Shown: piece by piece, positions 31,186-38,323 of the stretch | How the letters are laid out: each line of letters starts with the position of its first letter | Position numbering within the stretch: position 1 is the first letter of the stretch | Origin: a virus | Length of the DNA: 38,323 bases | Strand: one strand, 5' to 3' | IMG/VR virus record: IMGVR_UViG_3300034073_004976 | Location: 1 to 38,323 of that record | The notes under the pieces: generated by a model | Databases searched by the model: none | Told to the model about the DNA's origin: nothing | Seen by the model: the letters and a program-made list of their open reading frames with translations, nothing else | Made by a program: the position numbers and the translations under genes

Positions 31186-31711
31186 TGAAAAAATACCATC
31201 TGTTAAAAGCTTCTATTTCTGAATAATCATTTATGTAGTTTAGATAATCTCTAATTTCTAGCCATGATGAAAAAATCATCTGATGAGGTATGGTGCCAAA
31301 AAGCCAATCAGGGGCTTGTTGTTTGCCTTGAACCATATGAACTATAATAGGTTTTTTCTGACGATTTGCCCAAAAAATTTCTTCATATGTTCCGCACGGA
31401 TGAACATCTAGATCCAGATTGACTATCATAAAGTCGCTGATATCAACCAGTCTTAAATCTACAGATCGAATTACTTTCATTAATTGAGCTAATTCATCAT
31501 AAGATTTTTGCTGCTTTAACATTTTTTTATAAAGGTGCGTTCTTTCATCTTCTTGACCAATCATAATTGGTTTTTTGATTGGATTAAAAACAACTATACC
31601 TAAATTTTCTAGGAATGGAGTAATATCGTCCCTCCATCCACTTCCCCTATCGGCAACCCTATCCATTGCCCCTGCTAGATAAACTCTTTGATTTCTAAGC
31701 CTATTATTCAT
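31169..31711 (-). CDS. Nucleoside 2-deoxyribosyltransferase-like protein
   Basis: The 180-aa protein has the N-terminal VYLAGAMDRVADRGSGWRDD and C-terminal DFMIVNLDLDVHPCGTYEE motifs of the nucleoside 2-deoxyribosyltransferase / DUF4406-like family. The glycosylase nucleophile is expected to be Glu110 or Glu111 in the GTYEE segment. Such enzymes move deoxyribose between bases or hydrolyse nucleosides. A promoter with TTGCCT and TATAAT lies about 90 bases upstream, and no ribosome binding site is obvious. Gene order with GMP reductase points to nucleotide metabolism. Confidence 0.75.
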   Translation of the reverse strand: MNNRLRNQRVYLAGAMDRVADRGSGWRDDITPFLENLGIVVFNPIKKPIMIGQEDERTHLYKKMLKQQKSYDELAQLMKVIRSVDLRLVDISDFMIVNLDLDVHPCGTYEEIFWANRQKKPIIVHMVQGKQQAPDWLFGTIPHQMIFSSWLEIRDYLNYINDYSEIEAFNRWYFFNAKNN

Positions 31712-31913
31712 TTAGATATTAATATTTGTTTGTTAGGCCTTTGTGAATTCCTAAGAGGATGCAGCTAACAAAAACTATAGCAAAAACTACATTCATATGT
31801 GTATTATAGCGCATGGAGCAGGATAGGCAAGCGGTTTTATAAGCCTAAGGCACACTGTTAATAATTAATCTAGTGTCACGTACTATGACAATATTTTGGT
31901 TTATTGTCTGTAA
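31712..31913. other. Non-coding gap with promoter and clustered small hairpins
   Basis: No convincing gene is seen in these 202 bases. Minus-strand TTGCCT (31830-31825) and TATAAT (31808-31803) with a 16-base spacer make a sound sigma-70 promoter for the gene at 31711. Between 31824 and 31908 four small inverted repeats are packed: TAGGC/GCCTA, ACACT/AGTGT, TGTCA/TGACA with a 7-base loop, and GACAATA/TATTGTC; the last two overlap. A tRNA was considered and rejected. A structured leader or small RNA is possible. Confidence 0.45.
31803..31830 (-). promoter_or_regulatory. Promoter TTGCCT-16-TATAAT
   Basis: TTGCCT lies 16 bases before GCGCTATAATAC on the minus strand. The GCGCTATAATAC stretch is repeated exactly on the plus strand before the gene at 34928. 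The predicted start gives a leader of about 85 bases for the deoxyribosyltransferase-like gene. Confidence 0.55.
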
Positions 31914-32687
31914 TTATATTTTAAGCCTATGTTCTTGAAACTGCTCTTGGAAATCGTCCATTGACTCGTGTACTTTGTGTATCGGTGGTTCGCCACCAGA
32001 TTCTAATAACCAGTGTTTAAGCCAAAAGTTTTTGTTTCTTAATAGGCGGTTTTCAAGAGATAAGTATCCGGTATGAACAACAAAAGGTAGATTGTTTCCC
32101 CTGAGGCTTTGTATGTCGCTTGGAAAAGCTTTGCATAAAACCAAATTACCATTAGAGTCTATTAATTCACATGTATCGCTTTTTGTAGTGTCTATAAATC
32201 CGTTGTTTTTTATTGCAAAATTAACAGGACCCCTAAATAAACCAGACTTATGCATATACCATTTTGGTGTTATGGATGAATAATATTCATATGTTTTATA
32301 TAGATTGATAGATGGTATCATATATGATTGACTATTGTCGTAAATTAAATTGGAGGCAGCGGCATACCATATTGGCTTTTGCCATATTGGTATGTATTCA
32401 TCCATATCTAGGCCTATTTTTATTTGATGTGTGCTAGAAGTAGATTGAAGAGCTAGATTTTTAATCTTACCATCTAGTAGATAATCAGAGTAGGGTATGT
32501 CTGATGATATAATTTTTAAATTATTATATAATCTTTGCTCACTAGTAAGCACAGATAGAGTTTCATCCTCACTAGTATTTACACATATAACCACTTCATC
32601 AGCCATAGCGCAAAAGTTTTTAACTGAGTATTTATAGTTAAAATTATTTTTTATTAGATTGAATGCTGATGAGTATATAGAAATCAT
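31914..32687 (-). CDS. Glycosyltransferase-like protein (GT-A type)
   Basis: The 257-aa protein begins with a strand-turn typical of GT-A enzymes (MISIYSSAFNLIKNN), has ADEVVICVNTSEDETLS at about 29-45, and a metal-binding DxD-like motif DMDEY preceded by QIKIGL, where the nucleotide sugar would be held. Further on are KSGLFRGPVNFAIKNNG and a histidine-containing end. The donor is unknown. It overlaps the previous gene as ATGA and lies in a glycan cluster. Confidence 0.65.
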   Translation of the reverse strand: MISIYSSAFNLIKNNFNYKYSVKNFCAMADEVVICVNTSEDETLSVLTSEQRLYNNLKIISSDIPYSDYLLDGKIKNLALQSTSSTHQIKIGLDMDEYIPIWQKPIWYAAASNLIYDNSQSYMIPSINLYKTYEYYSSITPKWYMHKSGLFRGPVNFAIKNNGFIDTTKSDTCELIDSNGNLVLCKAFPSDIQSLRGNNLPFVVHTGYLSLENRLLRNKNFWLKHWLLESGGEPPIHKVHESMDDFQEQFQEHRLKI

Positions 32688-33541
32688 TTGATTATTATTT
32701 TATCACTTGTTGATATATTATAAGCTTTATTAATTTGTTCGATTTGATTTAATTGATTTTTGGCTATACTTTTACACGCGTCAATATTGATTTTGGATAG
32801 ATCAATATCTGTTTTTGGAGTACATGATGGGAGTATGTATATGTCTCCGTATCTTGATACTGAGTAACAGAAATTTACATGTTCTATGTGTCCACATGTT
32901 GACCAATAACAATCTGGTCTTTTTAATATATCTGTTTTGATTAGTGCAAATCCGCTAAATCCAGACATGATTTTTATAGCACTATTTTGTTTCCACAATT
33001 GCCTATCAGAATCTAATAAAAATGGACAATCGGTAAAATACAATCCGTTATTGCCAAAATAATCTCTGAACGCCGAAACATCGTAAAAACTATTTTGTGT
33101 TTCATTGGTCATGAGATCTTCTATTTGATTCTGTCTTGTATTAGCAACTACCATTGCGCAGTTTTTCACATTTGTTATGAATTCATATAGTATTATAAAA
33201 TTTTGATTAGTAAATATAATATCAGTATCTATTAAAAGAGTATATTCAGAATCGATGTTTTTTATTAATGTTTTTGCCTTATTTCTATAATAGGCCATAA
33301 GCACAAGTCTTTCCACAAGGCTTACAGAACCAAATTGGGGAGTATTTAATTTTTCTGATATTATTGATCCTGATTTATTTTTGATCCAAGAATTAATAAT
33401 TTCTAATGTTTTATCTTCAGAGTCATTCTCATAAAAGTAAAAACTAAAATCTCCCAGTGTGGACAAGTCATCTAATGAACGCAAAGTTCGATAGATGTGT
33501 TTTTCAGAATTTCTCCACAATCCTATTACAGAAATATTCAT
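32684..33541 (-). CDS. Glycosyltransferase-like protein (CAP59/Anp1-type GT-A)
   Basis: The 285-aa protein has a GT-A layout: ISVIGLWRNSEKHIYRTLRS, FYENDSEDKTLEII, then YRNKAKTLIKN and LLIDTDIIFTN with a DxD motif (Asp-Thr-Asp). The order, YENDS...D.T followed by RN and DxD, resembles fungal capsule CAP59/CMT1 and Anp1-type mannosyltransferases. It ends with a helical region. There is no membrane anchor. It forms a coupled pair with the next gene (ATGA overlap). Confidence 0.65.
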   Translation of the reverse strand: MNISVIGLWRNSEKHIYRTLRSLDDLSTLGDFSFYFYENDSEDKTLEIINSWIKNKSGSIISEKLNTPQFGSVSLVERLVLMAYYRNKAKTLIKNIDSEYTLLIDTDIIFTNQNFIILYEFITNVKNCAMVVANTRQNQIEDLMTNETQNSFYDVSAFRDYFGNNGLYFTDCPFLLDSDRQLWKQNSAIKIMSGFSGFALIKTDILKRPDCYWSTCGHIEHVNFCYSVSRYGDIYILPSCTPKTDIDLSKINIDACKSIAKNQLNQIEQINKAYNISTSDKIIIK

Positions 33542-33551
33542 TGAATATAAT

Positions 33552-34118
33552 TTATTTTCCTAGAATATGAACAGTTACATTGAACTTAGACCAAATATCA
33601 TCAATTAAATCTGATATGAAATACCAGTTTCCTCCAGCTAATCCGCTACCAAACCTAGGACAATGTATGTCGAAGATATCTGTAGATGATTCATTATTTT
33701 TCAGTTGGCTGTTAATGAAAGAGGCAACTGCGCTCATGGATTTGGTAAGGGCCAAATAGTTCAATGGTCTAGTATTTGATGGCGATATCACCCCATTCTG
33801 GGCAATCATATTAGCAACATATAGAGAATTTTTTGTTTTGTTATTTTCGATAACCTTTATAATTTGACAATATCCCAAATTAGACCTAAGAAATGATTTA
33901 CCAAGCATGTGGTAGTTCATTTTGACTATAGGAAATTTATCAGCTATAAAAGCAGCGAATCCTGCGCCAAAAGAATCAATGTTGTTGCATACGTGTGGGA
34001 TTATGACACTCGAACCATTATTAGGTGTATTAATTTTTTCAATACAGCAATTAAATATGTCGTGCTTACTAATAACGTATGAATGTCTTTTATTGTTTTT
34101 ATTGGTTTTTATTGACAT
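33552..34118 (-). CDS. Macro-domain protein (Poa1p-like)
   Basis: Start placed at the ATG at 34118, preceded by AAGG and 5 bases after the upstream stop, giving 188 aa. It has the macro-domain core SVIIPHVCNNIDSFGAGFAA (Asn and Gly-rich ADP-ribose loop) and the second loop FGSGLAGGNWYFISDLID. These match ADP-ribose-1''-phosphate phosphatase or ADP-ribosylhydrolase type macro domains. It may remove ADP-ribose from proteins or nucleic acids, or recycle NAD breakdown products. A role against host ADP-ribosylation defences is an inference worth testing. Confidence 0.8.
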   Translation of the reverse strand: MSIKTNKNNKRHSYVISKHDIFNCCIEKINTPNNGSSVIIPHVCNNIDSFGAGFAAFIADKFPIVKMNYHMLGKSFLRSNLGYCQIIKVIENNKTKNSLYVANMIAQNGVISPSNTRPLNYLALTKSMSAVASFINSQLKNNESSTDIFDIHCPRFGSGLAGGNWYFISDLIDDIWSKFNVTVHILGK

Positions 34119-34123
34119 TTTAA

Positions 34124-34375
34124 TTACCTTATAATTTTTGTCCATTTTAATTTTGGACACTCTTGATCAGCCCAAGCTAATTTATTTAAAAACTTGCTAC
34201 TATTACTAATATTACATCCACATATTTTACATTGTGAATTTTTGCTATCAAATTCTTCGCAGCTAAGACATATTTGGTATCTATATAGAATTTCAGACTT
34301 GGTTGACTTTGGTAGACCTCTACTAATATGAAAGAGAAGGGATTTTAAAAAGGTTTTTATTCTAAGAAATATCAT
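34124..34375 (-). CDS. Small zinc-ribbon protein (DUF6171-like)
   Basis: The 83-aa protein carries four or more Cys in CLSCEEFDSKNSQCKICGC and a later CP.LKW motif (DQECPKLKW). This pattern, Cys-x2-Cys...Cys-x2-CGC...CPxxxW, is shared by small phage proteins annotated DUF6171. It likely binds one zinc. The N-terminal 20 residues are basic and hydrophobic and may contact membrane or nucleic acid. It overlaps the previous gene by 14 bases. Confidence 0.7.
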   Translation of the reverse strand: MIFLRIKTFLKSLLFHISRGLPKSTKSEILYRYQICLSCEEFDSKNSQCKICGCNISNSSKFLNKLAWADQECPKLKWTKIIR

Positions 34376-34595
34376 TTTTTTCTCTTCTTTTAAGAGCTAC
34401 TATATTTTTATCATTGTCTGTTGTCAGTAATTCTATTTGATTCACCATACTATTCGGCGGTAGCCATTTAGTAAAGCCATCGAATAATCCGAGACACATA
34501 ATATCTCCGTTACTTTTAAAGTCCTTCGACATAATGTAATACCTATTTCCATATTCAAAGCAATCACCTCCTGTTAGTTCTTCTAAGTATTTCAT
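34362..34595 (-). CDS. Small SH3-like phage protein
   Basis: Start set at the ATG at 34595, one base after the upstream stop, giving 77 aa (MKYLEELTGGDCFEYGNRYY). The short strands and GDCF...YYIMSKDF...CLGLFDGFTKWLP layout suggest an SH3-like barrel seen in small phage proteins. Translation probably depends on the upstream gene, as no ribosome binding site is clear. Function unknown. Confidence 0.6.
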   Translation of the reverse strand: MKYLEELTGGDCFEYGNRYYIMSKDFKSNGDIMCLGLFDGFTKWLPPNSMVNQIELLTTDNDKNIVALKRREKNDIS

Positions 34596-34596
34596 T

Positions 34597-34794
34597 CTAG
34601 TGATTGTAGTACCTGTCCCAGTCTTCCCATTCTTCTTCTTCAAAATCCTGTTTTATTTTTTTATATTCAGACTGTTTCCTTAACTTAGCTTCTAATGGAT
34701 CTTCATCCGCGCTTGTATACTTTTTCTTTTTGTTTTTAATCTTACTTCTTCTTATTTCTTTTCTAATTGAAAAGTCATCAGATTCATTTTTCAT
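34597..34794 (-). CDS. Small charged phage protein
   Basis: The 65-aa product, from the ATG at 34794 with GGAG 8 bases upstream, is dominated by Lys, Arg, Glu and Asp (RKEIRRSKIKNKKKKYTSA, then EEEEWEDWDRYYNH). It is probably disordered or helical. The acidic aromatic end is a pattern of small phage early proteins. It is the first gene on the minus-strand side of the divergent control region. Confidence 0.6.
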   Translation of the reverse strand: MKNESDDFSIRKEIRRSKIKNKKKKYTSADEDPLEAKLRKQSEYKKIKQDFEEEEWEDWDRYYNH

Positions 34795-34927
34795 GTTTTT
34801 CTCCAAAATCAAACCTATTCTATAGGGTCATAGAAAAAAGTCAAGGCGCAAGCAGTAAATTTTATTGAGTTGACGAACACAAAAATCCCTTTATATATTA
34901 TGCAGGCCCGGGCGCTATAATACTCTT
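34795..34927. promoter_or_regulatory. Divergent control region
   Basis: This 133-base gap separates the two transcription directions. For the plus strand, TTGACG (34870-34875) with TATATT (34894-34899, 18-base spacer) is a sigma-70-like promoter, and GCGCTATAATAC (34913-34924) gives a second -10 box only 6 bases before the ATG. For the minus strand, GGCCTGCATAATATATAAAG (CATAAT at 34902-34897) is the mirror box. A GCCCGGGC palindrome (34907-34914) lies between the opposed boxes. Confidence 0.6.
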
Positions 34928-36574
34928 ATGAATACAAATATAACTCTGGTGACAGGAATATGGGACCTTGGTAGATCTAATCTATCAGATGGTTGGTCTA
35001 GGGCTTTTGAGCACTATATAAATAATTTCAGGCTACTGCTAAATAATACTAAAGATATAAATTTGGTAGTATTTATAGACAAGTCGTTGGAAGAATTAGT
35101 GTGGTCTATAAGAGAAAAGACTAATACCAGAGTATACCACCATTCAGTAGAAGAGTTTGATAGTAATTTTTTCCCATTTCGTGAAGAAGTAGAAAAAATA
35201 AGAAAAAACGAAGAATGGTTGAACCAAGCGGGTTGGCTTAGAGAAAGCACTCAAGCTAGGCTAGAAATGTACAATCCTTTAGTTATGAGCAAGATGTTCC
35301 TGCTGCATAATGCTAAAATATATAATGATTTTAATAGTGATTATCTTTTTTGGATAGATGGCGGGATAACAAATACTGTGCATCCAGGTTATTTTAGTAG
35401 CGATAAGGTTCTTCAGAAAATATCTGAAAAATTAGATAATTTTTTGTTTATATGCTTTCCATATAATACAGAATCCGAAATACATGGGTTCAAAATAGAA
35501 GGAATGAGAAAATTTAGTCAGTGTGATTCTGTTAAAAGAGTTGCTAGGGGAGGTTTTTTTGGTGGAAAATCTGAGCTTATATCACCAGCTAATGATATGT
35601 ATTATGCTTTGCTTAAGGATACTTTGTCTCAAGGATATATGGGAACCGAAGAAAGCATATTTACTATCATGTCTTATTTAGACAGCAAAAGTTTTAGAGT
35701 AGAGATGATAAATGAGGACGGCCTTATATCTACCTTCTTCGAAAATGTAAAAAACAATAAATTTATATCACTAAATAAATCACAAAAAATACACAAAAAC
35801 AAAAACATAGAGCTGTATATAAATACATTTAACTCTCCAAAACAACTTAAAATGGTGATAGAAAGCTTTGAACGGCACGATACAAATTTCCTAAATAAAA
35901 CAAAAAAGTTTCTAATTAATAATTCAACAAATGAAAAATTTGATACAGAATATGACGAGATATGTAATCAATATAACTTTAATCAAATCAAAAAAGGTAA
36001 TATAGGTATATGCGGTTCCAGACAATTGGCCGCAGAAATGTTCTATAAAAATAAAAGCCAGTATATGTTATTTTTTGAGGATGATATGTTAATAGATTTT
36101 TCTGGTGTTTGTAGATTCGGTTTTCCCAAAAAAACAAAAGATCTCTTTAATAATTTAGTTTCAATAATGGATCAAGAAAATTACGATTTTATTAAGCTCA
36201 GCTTTTCAGAATTCTACGGACATAATGGAATGCAATGGAGTTGGCATAATGTTCCACATAATAAAAAAATAGAATATTTTGGCGAAATCAAAAACAAACC
36301 ATTCACATTATTTAAAAACATAAAATCAAAGAATGGTGTTCCGTATGCCGACGGAGAGGTTTACTACTCCAACTGGCCACATATTATAAACCAAGAAGGC
36401 AATAAGAAAATGTTTATAGACACCAAATGGGCCAACCCTTTTGAACAAACTTGGATGAGCCATATTTACTCATTGACAAAAGAACAAAAAGTATTTCCAG
36501 CAATATTGCTATCTAGTCCAATAACACATAATAGGGTAGATTTTTATGAGTCTTCAGAAAGAAAAGAAAACTAA
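34928..36574 (+). CDS. HtrL/YibB-like domain fused to a second glycosyltransferase domain
   Basis: The 548-aa protein joins two domains. Residues 1-275 resemble HtrL/YibB/WlaTC proteins of LPS loci (TLVTGIWDLGRSNLSDGW, YLFWIDGGITNTVHPGYF, GGFFGGKSELISPANDMYYA). Residues about 290-548 look like a GT-A glycosyltransferase (ELYINTFNSPKQLKMVIESF, then YMLFFEDDMLID with acidic metal-site residues). There is no ribosome binding site and the second -10 box is only 6 bases from the ATG, so a leaderless mRNA is possible. It overlaps the next gene by 29 bases. Likely involved in surface glycan modification. Confidence 0.75.
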   Translation: MNTNITLVTGIWDLGRSNLSDGWSRAFEHYINNFRLLLNNTKDINLVVFIDKSLEELVWSIREKTNTRVYHHSVEEFDSNFFPFREEVEKIRKNEEWLNQAGWLRESTQARLEMYNPLVMSKMFLLHNAKIYNDFNSDYLFWIDGGITNTVHPGYFSSDKVLQKISEKLDNFLFICFPYNTESEIHGFKIEGMRKFSQCDSVKRVARGGFFGGKSELISPANDMYYALLKDTLSQGYMGTEESIFTIMSYLDSKSFRVEMINEDGLISTFFENVKNNKFISLNKSQKIHKNKNIELYINTFNSPKQLKMVIESFERHDTNFLNKTKKFLINNSTNEKFDTEYDEICNQYNFNQIKKGNIGICGSRQLAAEMFYKNKSQYMLFFEDDMLIDFSGVCRFGFPKKTKDLFNNLVSIMDQENYDFIKLSFSEFYGHNGMQWSWHNVPHNKKIEYFGEIKNKPFTLFKNIKSKNGVPYADGEVYYSNWPHIINQEGNKKMFIDTKWANPFEQTWMSHIYSLTKEQKVFPAILLSSPITHNRVDFYESSERKEN

Positions 36575-37832
36575 AAACCAAAACAGCATATTTGTGCAGA
36601 TAGCTGCTTATAGGGATCCACAATTGATGCCGACCCTAGACGATATGCTAGATAAGGCCATGAGACCTGATGATCTAAGCATAGGAATAGCTTGGCAACA
36701 CTGCGATAATGATAAATGGGACAATTTAGACAAATACATCAATGATAATAGATTCAAAATTATAGATATAAACTATAAGGAATCTAAAGGAGTTTGTTGG
36801 GCAAGAAACATGGTTCAGCAGTTATATAACAATGAAAAATATACTCTTCAATTAGATAGTCATCATAGATTTGAAAAAGATTGGGATAAAACTCTAATAG
36901 ATATGGTTAAAAATTTACAAAAAAAGGGATATAAAAAACCATTATTAACATCTTATATACCTAGTTTCGATCCGGATAATGATCCAGCAGCAAGAGTTTT
37001 GCAACCATGGAAAATGAATTTCGACAGATTCATACCTGAAGGCGCTGTATTTTTTATACCATCTAATTTTGATCCATGGGACAATGTTGATGAACCACTT
37101 CCGGCAAGATTTTATAGTGCTCACTTTGCTTTTACTGTCGGACAATTTTCTAAAGAAGTTCAGCATGATCCTGAGTATTATTTTCACGGAGAAGAAATCA
37201 GTATAGCAGCACGAGCTTATACGCATGGGTATGACTTATTTCATCCAAACAAGGTTGTTTGTTGGCATGAATACACAAGAAAAGGCAGAACAAAACAATG
37301 GGATGATGATCCGAAGTGGGTAGAGAAAAATAATTTGTGTCATCTAAAAAACAGAAAACTTTTTGGTATGGACGGCGAAAAACAAGATATTGATTTTGGC
37401 AAATATGGATTTGGTAGCCGTAGGACTCTTAGAGAGTACGAAAAATATTCAGGTTTGAGCTTCAAGGACAGATCCATCCACAAGTCTGTACAACAAAAAA
37501 TAGACCCAATATCTGCAAATACCTTGTCCTTAACCGACGAAGAATTTGATGCTAGTCTCATGAGTATTTTCAGACACTGTATAGATATTTCTTATGATCA
37601 GGTTCCAGAAAGCGATTATGATTTTTGGGCAGTTGCATTTAAAAATGCTAAAGGCGAAGATATGTATAGGCAGGATGCTGATAGAAATGAAATTATTTCT
37701 ATGAAAGCAGACCCAGATGGATATTGCAAAGTTTGGCGAGAGTTTCAAACAAAACAAAAACCCTATAGTTGGATTGTTTGGCCCCATAGCGAAAGTAAGG
37801 GATGGGCCAGTCCAATAACAGGAGTACTATAA
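36546..37832 (+). CDS. GlcNAc-transferase-like protein (GT60-type)
   Basis: The 428-aa protein matches the GlcNAc glycosyltransferase family that includes Skp1 GnT: IFVQIAAYRDPQLMPTLDDM (start), KGVCWARNMVQQLYNNE, YTLQLDSHHRFEKDWD with its DxH metal motif, a central LTSYIPSFDPDNDP, and EISIAARAYTHGYDLFHPN with WHEYTR. The C-terminal 110 residues form an extra domain (WAVAFKNAKGEDMYRQDAD, PYSWIVWPHSESKGW). A UDP-GlcNAc donor is likely but unproven. Confidence 0.85.
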   Translation: MSLQKEKKTKNQNSIFVQIAAYRDPQLMPTLDDMLDKAMRPDDLSIGIAWQHCDNDKWDNLDKYINDNRFKIIDINYKESKGVCWARNMVQQLYNNEKYTLQLDSHHRFEKDWDKTLIDMVKNLQKKGYKKPLLTSYIPSFDPDNDPAARVLQPWKMNFDRFIPEGAVFFIPSNFDPWDNVDEPLPARFYSAHFAFTVGQFSKEVQHDPEYYFHGEEISIAARAYTHGYDLFHPNKVVCWHEYTRKGRTKQWDDDPKWVEKNNLCHLKNRKLFGMDGEKQDIDFGKYGFGSRRTLREYEKYSGLSFKDRSIHKSVQQKIDPISANTLSLTDEEFDASLMSIFRHCIDISYDQVPESDYDFWAVAFKNAKGEDMYRQDADRNEIISMKADPDGYCKVWREFQTKQKPYSWIVWPHSESKGWASPITGVL

Positions 37833-37869
37833 TTCAAATCAAATTCAACATTTTTATAACGAGGAATTC

Positions 37870-38323
37870 ATGTGGCTTGAGTGCTTAAAAGTATACGATG
37901 TAAATTTTTCAAAAGTCCGAGTAGGCAATGCTAGTGATGGCGGATATATCTTGAACGATGAGATCTTAAAGTGCGCCGAAAAATTAGTATCTATAGGTAT
38001 AGGTTATGACGATGGCTTTGAGTTAGACTGGGTAGACAAATTTCCAGACTCAACTATAGAAATGTATGATGGGACATATCCATGTAATAATATTTGTAAT
38101 AAATATCCAGAAAAAATAAATCGTAATATTTTTTATTATCACAAAAATGTAGGCAATAAACCAGATCAAATAAATTTATCAAGTATAATTAATAAAGATA
38201 ATAAAAAAACTTTACTAAAAATAGATATTGAAGGTGGCGAGTATGAAATATTTGACTCAATAACCATAGGCAATAATATTATTGGCTTAACTCTAGAAGT
38301 ACACGATTTGTATATGCCAATTA
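37870..38323 (+). CDS. FkbM-family methyltransferase, 3' part outside window
   Basis: The frame opens at the ATG at 37870 with GAGGA 5 bases before it and stays open for 151 codons to the window end. It shows RVGNASDGGYILNDEI near the start, VSIGIGYDDGFELD as the SAM-binding loop, and LLKIDIEGGEYEIFDSI, the signature of FkbM methyltransferases. These methylate sugars or other natural products. It follows two glycosyltransferase genes and probably O-methylates the same glycan. The C-terminus lies outside the window. Confidence 0.8.
   Translation, partial: MWLECLKVYDVNFSKVRVGNASDGGYILNDEILKCAEKLVSIGIGYDDGFELDWVDKFPDSTIEMYDGTYPCNNICNKYPEKINRNIFYYHKNVGNKPDQINLSSIINKDNKKTLLKIDIEGGEYEIFDSITIGNNIIGLTLEVHDLYMPI

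Noticed and set aside
31815-31890. tRNA (Asn-like CTGTTAA loop with D-arm-like and T-arm-like stems)
   Set aside because: The anticodon stem does not pair around CTGTTAA, there is no acceptor stem and no TTCRA T-loop.

Overview
The window looks like part of the genome of a large tailed bacteriophage (Caudoviricetes-like), probably aquatic and AT-rich. The evidence is the dense, overlapping gene layout, tail-fibre and structural-type proteins, a small sigma factor, a ClpP-type protease, a decayed GIY-YIG homing endonuclease and auxiliary genes (GMP reductase, PAP2 phosphatase, macro domain, many glycosyltransferases). No terminase, portal, major capsid, polymerase or integrase is visible, so neither the phage genus nor the host can be named. 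TGA is used as a normal stop, so the standard code applies.

Layout, in the direction of transcription. Nearly everything from 34.8 kb down to position 1 lies on the minus strand; from 34.93 kb to the right end genes run on the plus strand, away from a divergent control region (34795-34927). Minus strand, right to left: three small phage proteins and a macro-domain protein (34.8-33.5 kb); two glycosyltransferase-like proteins (33.5-31.9 kb); a structured 200-base gap with a good promoter; a nucleotide-salvage pair, deoxyribosyltransferase-like protein and GMP reductase (31.7-30.1 kb); a GT4 glycosyltransferase and small phage proteins (30-28.3 kb); a broken GIY-YIG endonuclease preceded by a hairpin that contains a promoter and the ribosome binding site; PAP2 phosphatase, a DUF6582-like protein, a sigma factor, a ClpP-like protease and a DeoC-like protein (27.6-22.9 kb).

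From 22.9 to 6.1 kb lies a receptor-binding and tail-fibre region. It holds two giant modular proteins (886 and 1878 aa), a Mtd-type tail fibre, a BspA/DUF285 protein with a PKD-like head, and a fibronectin III-metzincin protein. Modules are joined by Pro/Thr-rich linkers. The most striking feature is that all three FGE-sulfatase (C-type-lectin-fold) domains have their two halves in the reverse of the usual order, and one is interrupted by a PA-IL (LecA)-like lectin domain.

From 6.1 to 2.5 kb nine translationally coupled small genes form a compact membrane cassette: holin-like protein, several single-span proteins, a papain-family cysteine peptidase, a 52-aa membrane peptide, an exported zinc-knuckle protein and a GlsB/YeaQ-like protein. 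It may be a lysis or envelope-entry module, but that is inference. The left end (RgpF-like and GT4+GT2 proteins) and right end (HtrL-like fusion, GlcNAc-transferase-like, FkbM methyltransferase) add further glycan-modifying genes, so the phage appears to invest heavily both in binding glycans and in making or modifying them.
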